This document shows positions 30,639-41,208 of a stretch of DNA of 64,000 nt, piece by piece (within the stretch, counting starts at the first letter, position 1; every line of letters starts with the position of its first letter). The notes under the pieces were generated by a model. That model was not told the origin of the DNA. It made no database searches and was given only the letters and a program-made list of their open reading frames with translations. Source of the DNA: Prunella strophiata (lineage: Eukaryota > Chordata > Aves > Passeriformes > Prunellidae); contig JAZBQD010000019.1 of assembly GCA_036583965.1 (NCBI GenBank), forward strand, positions 1,546,150-1,610,149, in the 5' to 3' direction. The position numbers and the translations under genes were made by a program.

Positions 30639-33600
30639 CCAGGACCCTGGAATTTGGGTTCCAGGGTGGGATTGTTGGGGTATCCTGTCCCCCAGGACCC
30701 TGGAATTTGGGTTCCAGGGTGGGATTGTTGGGGTATCCTGTCCCCCAGGACCCTGGAATTTGGGTTCCAGGGTGGGATTGTTGGGGTATCCTGTCCCCCA
30801 GGACCCTGGAATTTGGGTTCCAGGGTGGGATTGTTGGGGTATCCTGTCCCCCAGGACCCTGGAATTTGGGTTCCAGGGTGGGATTGTTGGGGTATCCTGT
30901 CCCCCAGGACCCTGGAATTTGGGTTCCAGGGTGGGATTGTTGGGGTATCCTGTCCCCCAGGACCCTGGAATTTGGGTTCCAGGGTGGGATTGTTGGGGTA
31001 TCCTGTCCCCCAGGACCCTGGAATTTGGGTTCCAGGGTGGGATTGTTGGGGTATCCTGTCCCCCAGGACCCTGGAATTTGGGTTCCAGGGTGGGATTGTT
31101 GGGGTATCCTGTCCCCCAGGACCCTGGAATTTGGGTTCCAGGGTGGGATTGTTGGGGTATCCTGTCCCCCAGGACCCTGGAATTTGGGTTCCAGGGTGGG
31201 ATTGTTGGGGTATCCTGTCCCCCAGGACCCTGGAATTTGGGTTCCAGGGTGGGATTGTTGGGGTATCCTGTCCCCCAGGACCCTGGAATTTGGGTTCCAG
31301 GGTGGGATTGTTGGGGTATCCTGTCCCCCAGGACCCTGGAATTTGGGTTCCAGGGTGGGATTGTTGGGGTATCCTGTCCCCCAGGACCCTGGAATTTGGG
31401 TTCCAGGGTGGGATTGTTGGGGTATCCTGTCCCCCAGGACCCTGGAATTTGGGTTCCAGGGTGGGATTGTTGGGGTATCCTGTCCCCCAGGACCCTGGAA
31501 TTTGGGTTCCAGGGTGGGATTGTTGGGGTATCCTGTCCCCCAGGACCCTGGAATTTGGGTTCCAGGGTGGGATTGTTGGGGTATCCTGTCCCCCAGGACC
31601 CTGGAATTTGGGTTCCAGGGTGGGATTGTTGGGGTATCCTGTCCCCCAGGACCCTGGAATTTGGGTTCCAGGGTGGGATTGTTGGGGTATCCTGTCCCCC
31701 AGGACCCTGGAATTTGGGTTCCAGGGTGGGATTGTTGGGGTATCCTGTCCCCCAGGACCCTGGAATTTGGGTTCCAGGGTGGGATTGTTGGGGTATCCTG
31801 TCCCCCAGGACCCTGGAATTTGGGTTCCAGGGTGGGATTGTTGGGGTATCCTGTCCCCCAGGACCCTGGAATTTGGGTTCCAGGGTGGGATTGTTGGGGT
31901 ATCCTGTCCCCCAGGACCCTGGAATTTGGGTTCCAGGGTGGGATTGTTGGGGTATCCTGTCCCCCAGGACCCTGGAATTTGGGTTCCAGGGTGGGATTGT
32001 TGGGGTATCCTGTCCCCCAGGACCCTGGAATTTGGGTTCCAGGGTGGGATTGTTGGGGTATCCTGTCCCCCAGGACCCTGGAATTTGGGTTCCAGGGTGG
32101 GATTGTTGGGGTATCCTGTCCCCCAGGACCCTGGAATTTGGGTTCCAGGGTGGGATTGTTGGGGTATCCTGTCCCCCAGGACCCTGGAATTTGGGTTCCA
32201 GGGTGGGATTGTTGGGGTATCCTGTCCCCCAGGACCCTGGAATTTGGGTTCCAGGGTGGGATTGTTGGGGTATCCTGTCCCCCAGGACCCTGGAATTTGG
32301 GTTCCAGGGTGGGATTGTTGGGGTATCCTGTCCCCCAGGACCCTGGAATTTGGGTTCCAGGGTGGGATTGTTGGGGTATCCTGTCCCCCAGGACCCTGGA
32401 ATTTGGGTTCCAGGGTGGGATTGTTGGGGTATCCTGTCCCCCAGGACCCTGGAATTTGGGTTCCAGGGTGGGATTGTTGGGGTATCCTGTCCCCCAGGAC
32501 CCTGGAATTTGGGTTCCAGGGTGGGATTGTTGGGGTATCCTGTCCCCCAGGACCCTGGAATTTGGGTTCCAGGGTGGGATTGTTGGGGTATCCTGTCCCC
32601 CAGGACCCTGGAATTTGGGTTCCAGGGTGGGATTGTTGGGGTATCCTGTCCCCCAGGACCCTGGAATTTGGGTTCCAGGGTGGGATTGTTGGGGTATCCT
32701 GTCCCCCAGGACCCTGGAATTTGGGTTCCAGGGTGGGATTGTTGGGGTATCCTGTCCCCCAGGACCCTGGAATTTGGGTTCCAGGGTGGGATTGTTGGGG
32801 TATCCTGTCCCCCAGGACCCTGGAATTTGGGTTCCAGGGTGGGATTGTTGGGGTATCCTGTCCCCCAGGACCCTGGAATTTGGGTTCCAGGGTGGGATTG
32901 TTGGGGTATCCTGTCCCCCAGGACCCTGGAATTTGGGTTCCAGGGTGGGATTGTTGGGGTATCCTGTCCCCCAGGACCCTGGAATTTGGGTTCCAGGGTG
33001 GGATTGTTGGGGTATCCTGTCCCCCAGGACCCTGGAATTTGGGTTCCAGGGTGGGATTGTTGGGGTATCCTGTCCCCCAGGACCCTGGAATTTGGGTTCC
33101 AGGGTGGGATTGTTGGGGTATCCTGTCCCCCAGGACCCTGGAATTTGGGTTCCAGGGTGGGATTGTTGGGGTATCCTGTCCCCCAGGACCCTGGAATTTG
33201 GGTTCCAGGGTGGGATTGTTGGGGTATCCTGTCCCCCAGGACCCTGGAATTTGGGTTCCAGGGTGGGATTGTTGGGGTGTCCTGTTCCTCAGGACCCTGG
33301 AATTGTGTTTAGGGTGGGATTGTTGGGGTGTCCTGTCCCCCAGGACCCTGGAATTTGGGTTCCAGGGTGGGATGTTGGGGTATCCTGTCCCCCAGGACCC
33401 TGGAATTTGGGTTCCCAGGGTGGGATTGTTGGGGTATCCTGTCCCCCAGGACCCTGGAATTTGGGTTCCAGGGGGGGATTGTTGGGGTATCCTGTCCCCC
33501 AGGACCCTGGAATTTGGGTTCCAGGGTGGGATTGTTGGGGTATCCTGTCCCCCAGGACCCTGGAATTGTGTTTAGGGTGGGATTGTTGGGGTGTCCTGTC
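30639..33600. repeat. 53-bp minisatellite with a perfect hairpin, ~56 units
   Basis: The period is 53 bp (CCAGGGTGGG recurs at 30661, 30714 and so on). About 49 units up to ~33275 look identical; the last ~6 are diverged (GTGTCCTGTTCCTC, GAATTGTGTTTAGG, single-base indels). Each standard unit contains CCCTGGAA-TTTGGG-TTCCAGGG, a perfect 8-bp stem with a 6-nt loop. It shares CCAGGGTGGGATTGTTGGGG exactly with the CR1 fragment at 57640-57978, suggesting CR1 ancestry. Stop-free in the plus frames. Confidence 0.97.
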
Positions 33601-33605
33601 TCCCT

Positions 33606-33992
33606 TCCCCCCTGTCTCCTGGAGAAGAGGAGGCTCAGAGGTGACCTTATTGCTCTCTACAACTCCTTGAAGGGAGGCTGTGGACAGGTGGGGTCAGTCT
33701 CTTCCACCAGGCAGCAGCTGACAGAACCAGAGGACACAGCTCAAGCTACATCAGGGAAGATGTAGGTTGGATATTAGGAAAAAAATGTTCACCAAAAGAA
33801 TAATAAAGAACTGGAATGCTCTTCCCAGAGAGGTGGTGGAATCACCACCTCTGGGTGTGTTTAAAAAAGGCTGGACATGGCACTTGGTGCTGTAGTCTGG
33901 ATTCTGAGTTGAGGTGTTGGACATGGGTTGGACTCGATGATCTCAGAGGTCTCTTCCAACCTCATCATTCTGAAAAAATTCTGAAAAAATTG
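33606..33992 (+). mobile_element. CR1 LINE 3' fragment, ~385 bp, inserted in the 53-bp repeat locus
   Basis: CTCCTGGAGAAGAGGAGGCT, GGTGACCTTATTGCTCTCTA, GGTTGGATATTAGGAAAAAA, CCCAGAGAGGTGGTGGAATC, GGTTGGACTCGATGATCTCA and GGTCTCTTCCAACC appear in canonical CR1 order. The element ends in two short ATTCTGAAAAAA tail repeats. It is 5'-truncated, as most CR1 copies are. Diverged 53-bp-like units lie on its right side, so the element interrupts an older form of that repeat. Confidence 0.93.
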
Positions 33993-34098
33993 TAGTCAGG
34001 GTGGCATTGATGAGGTGTCCTGTCCCCCTTGCCCGGAATTGTGGTTCCAGGGTGGGATTGTTGGGGTGTCCTTGTCCCCCTCCCCTGGAATTGGAGTT
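33993..34098. repeat. Two diverged 53-bp-like units right of the CR1 insertion
   Basis: AGGGTGGCATTGATGAGGTG, then GGAATTGTGGTTCCAGGGTG, GGATTGTTGGGGTGTCC and CCCCTGGAATTGGAG match the 53-bp unit, with substitutions and partial loss of the hairpin. They show that the repeat family existed on both sides of the CR1 insertion point. Confidence 0.8.
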
Positions 34099-35109
34099 GC
34101 AGACACACAGCAGCGTCTCAAGAGCTGCTGCTCATCCCGAGTAAAAACAGAGCTGTGAGTTCACTCCTGAAACACAAAGAAGGCCTTTGCCAGCACTTTG
34201 TTCTGCTGGATCCCCATTTGTCTCCATTCCAGCACCCAGGGGATGAGCAGGAACGTTCCCTCAGCCACACAAAAATTGGTTTTCATGGACTGAAGGACTC
34301 TGGAACTTCTTGTAGCAGTGGCACGCTCAGGGCCTGACCCTGCTTGGCAGCATCTGCTGCTGCCTGTGCAGGGCACACCCGGCTGGCAGCGAGCAGCTGG
34401 CACTGGGAACGCCAGGAGAGGAGCTGGAGGCTCATTAACTTAATTATTCACTGGAACTGGCTCTTCCCCCGTGCATTCCATTTAATCTTCACAGCACAAT
34501 TTCCTTCAGAAAACACAATGATGGTAATGAGTCAAGTCTGAAGTGTTCTGTTCTTTGCAGGTGAGCAGGTTAATTTTCTCTGTAATTAGTTAATTGCCAA
34601 AACTGGAGCTATTGATAGCGAGGTGGAGGGAAATCAGTGCACACCTTGTCCGTGTCTCTCGAGGTAAATTATGGCAGAGGAGGTTGGCACTGGAAAGATT
34701 ATGGGAGTTTTGAAGGTCTTGGTAAAATATTTGGTCTTGAGAAATTCAAAAGGAAGAGCTCTTGCTTAGCACTGAGCTGATTTATTCCTTAGTGCTCTTC
34801 TCTTCTCTCTTTGCTCTTGTTGAGTCCTGGCACTTTGCTACCTTTTCCTTTCTTTGTCCATGATGAGTTCCAGATTCTCTCCAAGCTCTGTGCCTTTCTT
34901 TTTGGGATCAGCTTCCCGTGGTTCTAAACCCCAAGTGTGTGAGTTTGAACCCTGCCAGCACCTCAGCCCTAAAGGATTTCTGGTGGCTTTGATCCTGCAC
35001 AAACCACATTTTGTCTTTTCCTTTCTCCAGCCTCCCATGGGAGCAGCTCCTTCCCAGCTTCCCTGTGGCTGAGCCAGCCCTTCCTCCAGCCACTCACTGG
35101 GGGCACTGA
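34099..35109. other. Unique sequence with an AT-rich homeodomain-motif-like stretch
   Basis: No exon recognised. 34540-34760 contains GGTTAATTTTCTCTGTAATT and AGTTAATTGCC, then a moderately AT-rich run. This is typical of, but not proof of, a conserved non-coding element. The remainder is ordinary. Confidence 0.6.
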
Positions 35110-35640
35110 AATCACCAAACCCCAAATCACCAAACCCCAAATGATCAAAACCCCAAATCACCAAACCCCAAATGATCAAAACCCCAAATCACCAACCCCA
35201 ATGATCAAAACCCCAAATCACCAAACCCCAAATCACCAAACCCCAAATGATCAAAACCCCAAATCACCAAACCCCAAATCACCAAACCCCAAATCACCAA
35301 ACCCCAAATCACCAAACCCCAAATCACCAAACCCCAAATGATCAAAACCCCAAATCACCAAACCCCAAATGATCAAAACCCCAAATCACCAAACCCCAAA
35401 TCACCAAACCCCAAATCACCAAACCCCAAATGATCAAAACCCCAAATCACCAAACCCCAAATGATCAAAACCCCAAATCACCAAACCCCAAATCACCAAA
35501 CCCCAAATCACCAAACCCCAAATCACCAAACCCCAAATCACCAAACCCCAAGTCACCAAACCCCAAATCACCAAACCCCAAGTCACCAAACCCCAAATCA
35601 CCAAACCCCAATCACCAAACCCCAAAATCACCAAACCCCA
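35110..35640. repeat. 15/16-bp array CCCCAAATCACCAAA, left arm
   Basis: 15-bp CCCCAAATCACCAAA units are mixed with 16-bp CCCCAAATGATCAAAA units. The minus strand reads TTTGGTGATTTGGGG, so G is on the opposite strand from the adjoining 9-bp array. The same two unit types resume at 38177. Confidence 0.96.
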
Positions 35641-38176
35641 GGAGGGGCTGGAGGGGCAGGAGGGGCAGGAGGGGCAGGAGGGGCAGGAGGGGCTGGAGGG
35701 GCAGGAGGGGCAGGAGGGGCAGGAGGGGCTGGAGGGGCAGGAGGGGCTGGAGGGGCAGGAGGGGCAGGAGGGGCAGGAGGGGCTGGAGGGGCAGGAGGGG
35801 CTGGAGGGGCAGGAGGGGCTGGAGGGGCAGGAGGGGCTGGAGGGGCAGGAGGGGCTGGAGGGGCAGGAGGGGCAGGAGGGGCTGGAGGGGCAGGAGGGGC
35901 TGGAGGGGCAGGAGGGGCTGGAGGGGCAGGAGGGGCTGGAGGGGCAGGAGGGGCTGGAGGGGCAGGAGGGGCAGGAGGGGCTGGAGGGGCAGGAGGGGCA
36001 GGAGGGGCTGGAGGGGCAGGAGGGGCAGGAGGGGCTGGAGGGGCAGGAGGGGCTGGAGGGGCAGGAGGGGCTGGAGGGGCAGGAGGGGCAGGAGGGGCTG
36101 GAGGGGCAGGAGGGGCTGGAGGGGCAGGAGGGGCAGGAGGGGCTGGAGGGGCAGGAGGGGCTGGAGGGGCAGGAGGGGCTGGAGGGGCAGGAGGGGCTGG
36201 AGGGGCAGGAGGGGCTGGAGGGGCAGGAGGGGCTGGAGGGGCAGGAGGGGCAGGAGGGGCAGGAGGGGCAGGAGGGGCAGGAGGGGCAGGAGGGGCTGGA
36301 GGGGCAGGAGGGGCAGGAGGGGCAGGAGGGGCAGGAGGGGCAGGAGGGGCAGGAGGGGCAGGAGGGGCAGGAGGGGCAGGAGGGGCAGGAGGGGCAGGAG
36401 GGGCAGGAGGGGCAGGAGGGGCTGGAGGGGCAGGAGGGGCAGGAGGGGCAGGAGGGGCAGGAGGGGCAGGAGGGGCAGGAGGGGCTGGAGGGGCAGGAGG
36501 GGCAGGAGGGGCAGGAGGGGCTGGAGGGGCAGGAGGGGCAGGAGGGGCAGGAGGGGCTGGAGGGGCAGGAGGGGCAGGAGGGGCAGGAGGGGCAGGAGGG
36601 GCAGGAGGGGCAGGAGGGGCAGGAGGGGCAGGAGGGGCAGGAGGGGCTGGAGGGGCAGGAGGGGCAGGAGGGGCAGGAGGGGCAGGAGGGGCAGGAGGGG
36701 CAGGAGGGGCTGGAGGGGCAGGAGGGGCAGGAGGGGCAGGAGGGGCAGGAGGGGCTGGAGGGGCAGGAGGGGCTGGAGGGGCAGGAGGGGCAGGAGGGGC
36801 AGGAGGGGCAGGAGGGGCAGGAGGGGCAGGAGGGGCAGGAGGGGCAGGAGGGGCAGGAGGGGCAGGAGGGGCAGGAGGGGCAGGAGGGGCAGGAGGGGCA
36901 GGAGGGGCAGGAGGGGCAGGAGGGGCTGGAGGGGCAGGAGGGGCAGGAGGGGCAGGAGGGGCAGGAGGGGCAGGAGGGGCAGGAGGGGCAGGAGGGGCAG
37001 GAGGGGCAGGAGGGGCTGGAGGGGCAGGAGGGGCAGGAGGGGCAGGAGGGGCAGGAGGGGCAGGAGGGGCAGGAGGGGCAGGAGGGGCTGGAGGGGCAGG
37101 AGGGGCAGGAGGGGCAGGAGGGGCAGGAGGGGCAGGAGGGGCAGGAGGGGCAGGAGGGGCAGGAGGGGCAGGAGGGGCAGGAGGGGCAGGAGGGGCTGGA
37201 GGGGCAGGAGGGGCAGGAGGGGCAGGAGGGGCAGGAGGGGCAGGAGGGGCAGGAGGGGCAGGAGGGGCTGGAGGGGCAGGAGGGGCAGGAGGGGCAGGAG
37301 GGGCTGGAGGGGCAGGAGGGGCAGGAGGGGCTGGAGGGGCAGGAGGGGCAGGAGGGGCAGGAGGGGCAGGAGGGGCAGGAGGGGCAGGAGGGGCAGGAGG
37401 GGCAGGAGGGGCAGGAGGGGCAGGAGGGGCAGGAGGGGCAGGAGGGGCAGGAGGGGCAGGAGGGGCTGGAGGGGCAGGAGGGGCAGGAGGGGCAGGAGGG
37501 GCAGGAGGGGCAGGAGGGGCAGGAGGGGCAGGAGGGGCAGGAGGGGCAGGAGGGGCAGGAGGGGCAGGAGGGGCAGGAGGGGCAGGAGGGGCAGGAGGGG
37601 CAGGAGGGGCAGGAGGGGCAGGAGGGGCTGGAGGGGCAGGAGGGGCAGGAGGGGCTGGAGGGGCAGGAGGGGCTGGAGGGGCAGGAGGGGCAGGAGGGGC
37701 AGGAGGGGCAGGAGGGGCAGGAGGGGCTGGAGGGGCAGGAGGGGCAGGAGGGGCTGGAGGGGCAGGAGGGGCTGGAGGGGCAGGAGGGGCAGGAGGGGCT
37801 GGAGGGGCAGGAGGGGCTGGAGGGGCAGGAGGGGCAGGAGGGGCTGGAGGGGCAGGAGGGGCTGGAGGGGCAGGAGGGGCTGGAGGGGCAGGAGGGGCTG
37901 GAGGGGCAGGAGGGGCAGGAGGGGCTGGAGGGGCAGGAGGGGCAGGAGGGGCTGGAGGGGCAGGAGGGGCAGGAGGGGCTGGAGGGGCAGGAGGGGCTGG
38001 AGGGGCAGGAGGGGCAGGAGGGGCAGGAGGGGCAGGAGGGGCAGGAGGGGCTGGAGGGGCAGGAGGGGCAGGAGGGGCTGGAGGGGCAGGAGGGGCAGGA
38101 GGGGCTGGAGGGGCAGGAGGGGCTGGAGGGGCAGGAGGGGCAGGAGGGGCTGGAGGGGCAGGAGGGCGGAGGGGGC
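35641..38176. repeat. 9-bp G-rich array GGAGGGGCA/GGAGGGGCT, ~2.5 kb
   Basis: About 280 units of GGAGGGGCA or GGAGGGGCT with perfect 9-bp register. The only clear variation is A/T at the last base. T-bearing units are frequent in the left and right thirds and sparse in the centre (36240-37620). Each unit supplies a GGGG run, so four runs occur within about 31 nt everywhere, strongly favourable for G-quadruplexes on the plus strand. Its frames mimic collagen- or RGG-like protein (GAGGAG, RGRRGR) but are repeat artefacts. Confidence 0.98.
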
Positions 38177-38706
38177 CAAACCCAAATCACCAAACCCCAA
38201 ATGATCAAAACCCCAAATCACCAACCCCAAATGATCAAAACCCCAATCACCAAACCCCAAATCACCAACCCCAAATGATCAAAACCCCAATCACCAAACC
38301 CCAATCACCAAACCCCAAGTCACCAAAACCCCAATCACCAAAACACCAATCACCAAACCCCAAATCACCAAAACCCCAAATCACCAAACCCCAAATGATC
38401 AAACCCCCAATCACCAAACTCTAAATCACCAAACCCCAAATCACCAAACCCGAAATCACCAAATCACCAAACCCCAAATGATCAAAACCCCAAATCACCA
38501 ACCCCCAATCACCAAACCCCAAATCACCAAACCCTAAATCACCAAACCCCAAATCACCCCAAACCCCAAATCACCAAACCCCAAGTCAACAAACCCCAAA
38601 TCACCAAACCCCAAATCACCAAACCCCAAATGATCAAAACCCCAAATGATCAAAACCCCAAATCACCAAAACCCCAAATGATCAAACCCCAAATCACCAA
38701 ACCCCA
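38177..38706. repeat. 15/16-bp array CCCCAAATCACCAAA, right arm (degenerate)
   Basis: The same units as 35110-35640, but with more variation: CCCCAATCACCAAA (14 bp), AACACCAATCACC, ACTCTAAATCACC, CCCGAAATC and GTCAACAAACC. The right arm is clearly less homogeneous than the left. Confidence 0.94.
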
Positions 38707-38714
38707 GTCCCCAA

Positions 38715-38800
38715 AAGGATGGGCTGGGCTGGAAGGAGCTTTAAGGACCTTTTGGTTCCATCCCCCACCAGGGCAGGGAACAGAGTCCCCAGGGCTCTGG
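38715..38800 (-). mobile_element. CR1 LINE 3' remnant (antisense)
   Basis: GGGCTGGGCTGGAAGGAGCT, TTAAGGACCTTTTGGTTCCA and CCCCCACCAGGGCAGGGA match an antisense CR1 tail (reverse complement: CCCTGCC...TTAAAG...CTTCC). The homology fades after ~38800. It separates the right arm of the 15/16-bp array from the second 9-bp array. Confidence 0.6.
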
Positions 38801-38974
38801 GGACATGGTGGGACCAGGTGAGGCTGCTCCTTGGCACCAGCACCTTCTGCCCCAGGTTTGGTGTGGGTGCCAGCGCCCCAAATCCCCCTGTCATGTCTGC
38901 TGGGGGCTCCAGGGCTTGGGCACTGCCCCGGGACCCAGCCTGGGGCTGCCCCTCGGGTGGGACCTGAGCACCCC

Positions 38975-39710
38975 GGGGCAGGAGGGGCTGGAGGGGCAGG
39001 AGGGGCAGGAGGGGCAGGAGGGGCAGGAAGGGCAGGAGGGGCATGAGGGGCAGGAGGGGCAGGAGGGGCATGAGGGGCAGGAAGGGCAGGAGGGGCTGGA
39101 GGGGCAGGAGGGGCAGGAGGGGCTGGAGGGGCAGGAGGGGCAGGAGGGGCTGGAGGGGCAGGAGGGGCTGGAGGGGCAGGAGGGGCAGGAGGGGCTGGAG
39201 GGGCAGGAGGGGCAGGAGGGGCTGGAGGGGCAGGAGGGGCAGGAGGGGTTGGAGGGGCAGGAGGGGCAGGAGGGGCTGGAGGGGCAGGAGGGGCAGGAGG
39301 GGCTGGAGGGGCAGGAGGGGCAGGAGGGGTTGGAGGGGCAGGAGGGGCGGAGGGGCAGGAGGGGCTGGAGGGGCTGGAGGGGCAGGAGGGGCAGGAGGGG
39401 CATGAGGGGCAGGAGGGGCATGAGGGGCAGGAAGGGGCAGGAGGGGCAGGAGGGGCTGGAGGGGCAGGAGGGGCTGGAGGGGCAGGAGGGGCAGGAGGGG
39501 CTGGAGGGGCAGGAGGGCAGAGGGGCAGGAGGGGCAGGAGGGGCTGGAGGGGCAGGAGGGACTGGAGGGGCAGGAACGGCAGAAGGGGCAGGAGGGGATG
39601 GAGGGGCAGGAAGGGCAGGAGGAGCAGGAGGGGCTGGAGGAGCAGGAAGGGCAGAAGGGGCAGGAGGGGCTGGAGGGGCAGGAAGGGCAGAAGGGGCAGG
39701 AGGGGCTGGA
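38975..39710. repeat. Second GGAGGGGCA/T 9-bp array (degenerate copy)
   Basis: The same 9-bp motif as 35641-38176, with many variants: GGAAGGGCA, GCATGAGGGG, GGAGGGGTT, GGAGGGCAG, GAACGGCAGAAGG and GGAGCAGG. Variation rises towards the right edge (39540-39710). It is G-quadruplex-prone on the plus strand. It is separated from the first array by 530 bp of the 15/16-bp repeat and by CR1-derived and unique sequence. Confidence 0.95.
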
Positions 39711-41159
39711 GTGTGTCCTGGGTGCTGGCACTGCCGAGGATGAGCTCACCTGGCTGCTGGCACAGGGAGCTCTGCAGGGCAGGCTGCTCACAGCAGCAAT
39801 GTCCCCTCCTCTGTGCCCTCCTGGAAATCTTTCCTCGTCCAACAATGGCACTTTGGCAGGGCCCAGCCAGAGCTGGAGCTTTACAAGTCACCTGATTTGT
39901 TCCAGCCACACGCTTCCATTGCAGGAAATAAATAAATAAATGAATGGAACAATGTGTAACAAAAGGTTTTTGGCCATACCTCCAGTTATTTGTTTTAAAA
40001 GAAGAGGGAGAAAGGTGAATTCATCCTGCTGGTAAGAAACCCTTCACTGAAGGGATTCACCAAAGGAAGGGACTTTGGTTTCCTCTGAGATCCTTCCCCA
40101 TGCTTAGGGGAGGCCCATTTGGGGTCTGTTTGTGTGCCAAGCACCCAGCCCCGAGCTCAGCCTGGCCTGGAGCAGCTCTGGGGCTCCCAAAGATGTGGGA
40201 AGGCCAGAGGTTGCCCAACATTAAAAAGGAGCTGTCCCAGCCAAGCCCTGCTCAGTCACAGGCAGTGGCTGAGCAGTGCTACATTAATAAATCAAAGGAC
40301 CCTGGGGCCTGGCACTGAATTTTTATTTGAATTTGTTTAATTGCATTCATCACTTTTTTTCTGAAAATGATCTTTACACAGGGCACTCTCCAATTAAAAA
40401 TTATGCATTCCAACTGCTCCAAAGAGTTCTGCTGCACTCAGCTGAGCAGAAAGGCATGGATCAGAGACCTCCTGTGTGGGAGCAGCTCTGGGTTCCTCCC
40501 TGGAAATGGGGAATTCTCCTTTTCCTTCTGCCCAGACACGGCTGTGGCTGCAGTCCTGCACAGAGGACTGGCCATGGAGGTGCCTCTCCATGATTCCCAC
40601 CCCAAGGGAGAACTTCCTGCTGCAGCCCAGCACCAGCACCTTCCCCTGAATGCTCCCAGCCCAGCTTGCCTTTGCTGGAGCTGCCCTGCCTGTGGTGAGC
40701 ACAGAAAATGAGTGTTTAATGTTCCTTGTCAGCGTTTATGCTGCTGAAGGTCACCAACCATGTCCTCTGGAGCTTCCTGGCACTCCTCATTCCAATGTCT
40801 CCTTAGAGGTGACATTTTCCAGGCTTCTCCTGTTTCTTTTCCCAGGAGGTTTGTGTGCTCTCTGTCACTGATGCACCTCTCCCTCTGTGCAGCCCCAACC
40901 TGAGCCCTCCCAGCCATACTCAGAGAGGGTACTGACCCCCTCAGGGAGGGGGGCTGGCCCTGGGCACCCCCGGGTGCTGTGACCCCAAAGAGACCATCCT
41001 GCCCCTGCTGGCTCAGTCTGTGCCTGCTAAACCCAGCCTGGGTGCAAATGTCAGCTCCTAAAGCTGCAACCCCAGCCTGTCCATCCCTCTGCTCCCAGCT
41101 GGGCTCTGCCCTGGGATGTGGGAATCCAGGGGAATCCACAGAGCTGGACAGGGCTGGAG
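39711..41159. other. Unique sequence, no gene recognised
   Basis: Single-copy DNA. 39900-40080 and 40310-40430 are AT-rich. Short frames such as 40367-40711 show no recognisable domain or exon structure. No element recognised until the CR1 flank at 41160. Confidence 0.65.
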
Positions 41160-41208
41160 CCAGGCTGGGAGAGCTGGGAATGCTCACCCTGGAGAGGAGG
41201 AAGGCTCC
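41160..41208 (+). mobile_element. CR1 LINE fragment on the left flank of the ATGGG array
   Basis: GGGAGAGCTGGGAATGCTCA then CCTGGAGAGGAGGAAGGCTCCA is the CR1 (+) block that lies several hundred bp upstream of the 3' tail. The matching 3' tail (TTTAAGGTCCCTTCC) appears at the other end of the array, so array and CR1 share the locus. Confidence 0.7.

Noticed and set aside
27723..33575. 1,950-codon frame and its partners in other frames and on the other strand
   Set aside because: They are translations of the 19/23-bp and 53-bp arrays. Openness in several frames shows absence of stop triplets in the unit, not coding selection.
35430..38424. Collagen-like GAGGAG or RGG-like proteins
   Set aside because: Generated by the 9-bp GGAGGGGC(A/T) repeat. 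The period is a multiple of three, so each frame gives a three-residue repeat.
35110..38706. Interstitial telomere (TTTGGGGTTT-like on the minus strand)
   Set aside because: The unit is TTTGGTGATTTGGGG, not the vertebrate TTAGGG, and no TTAGGG runs occur here.
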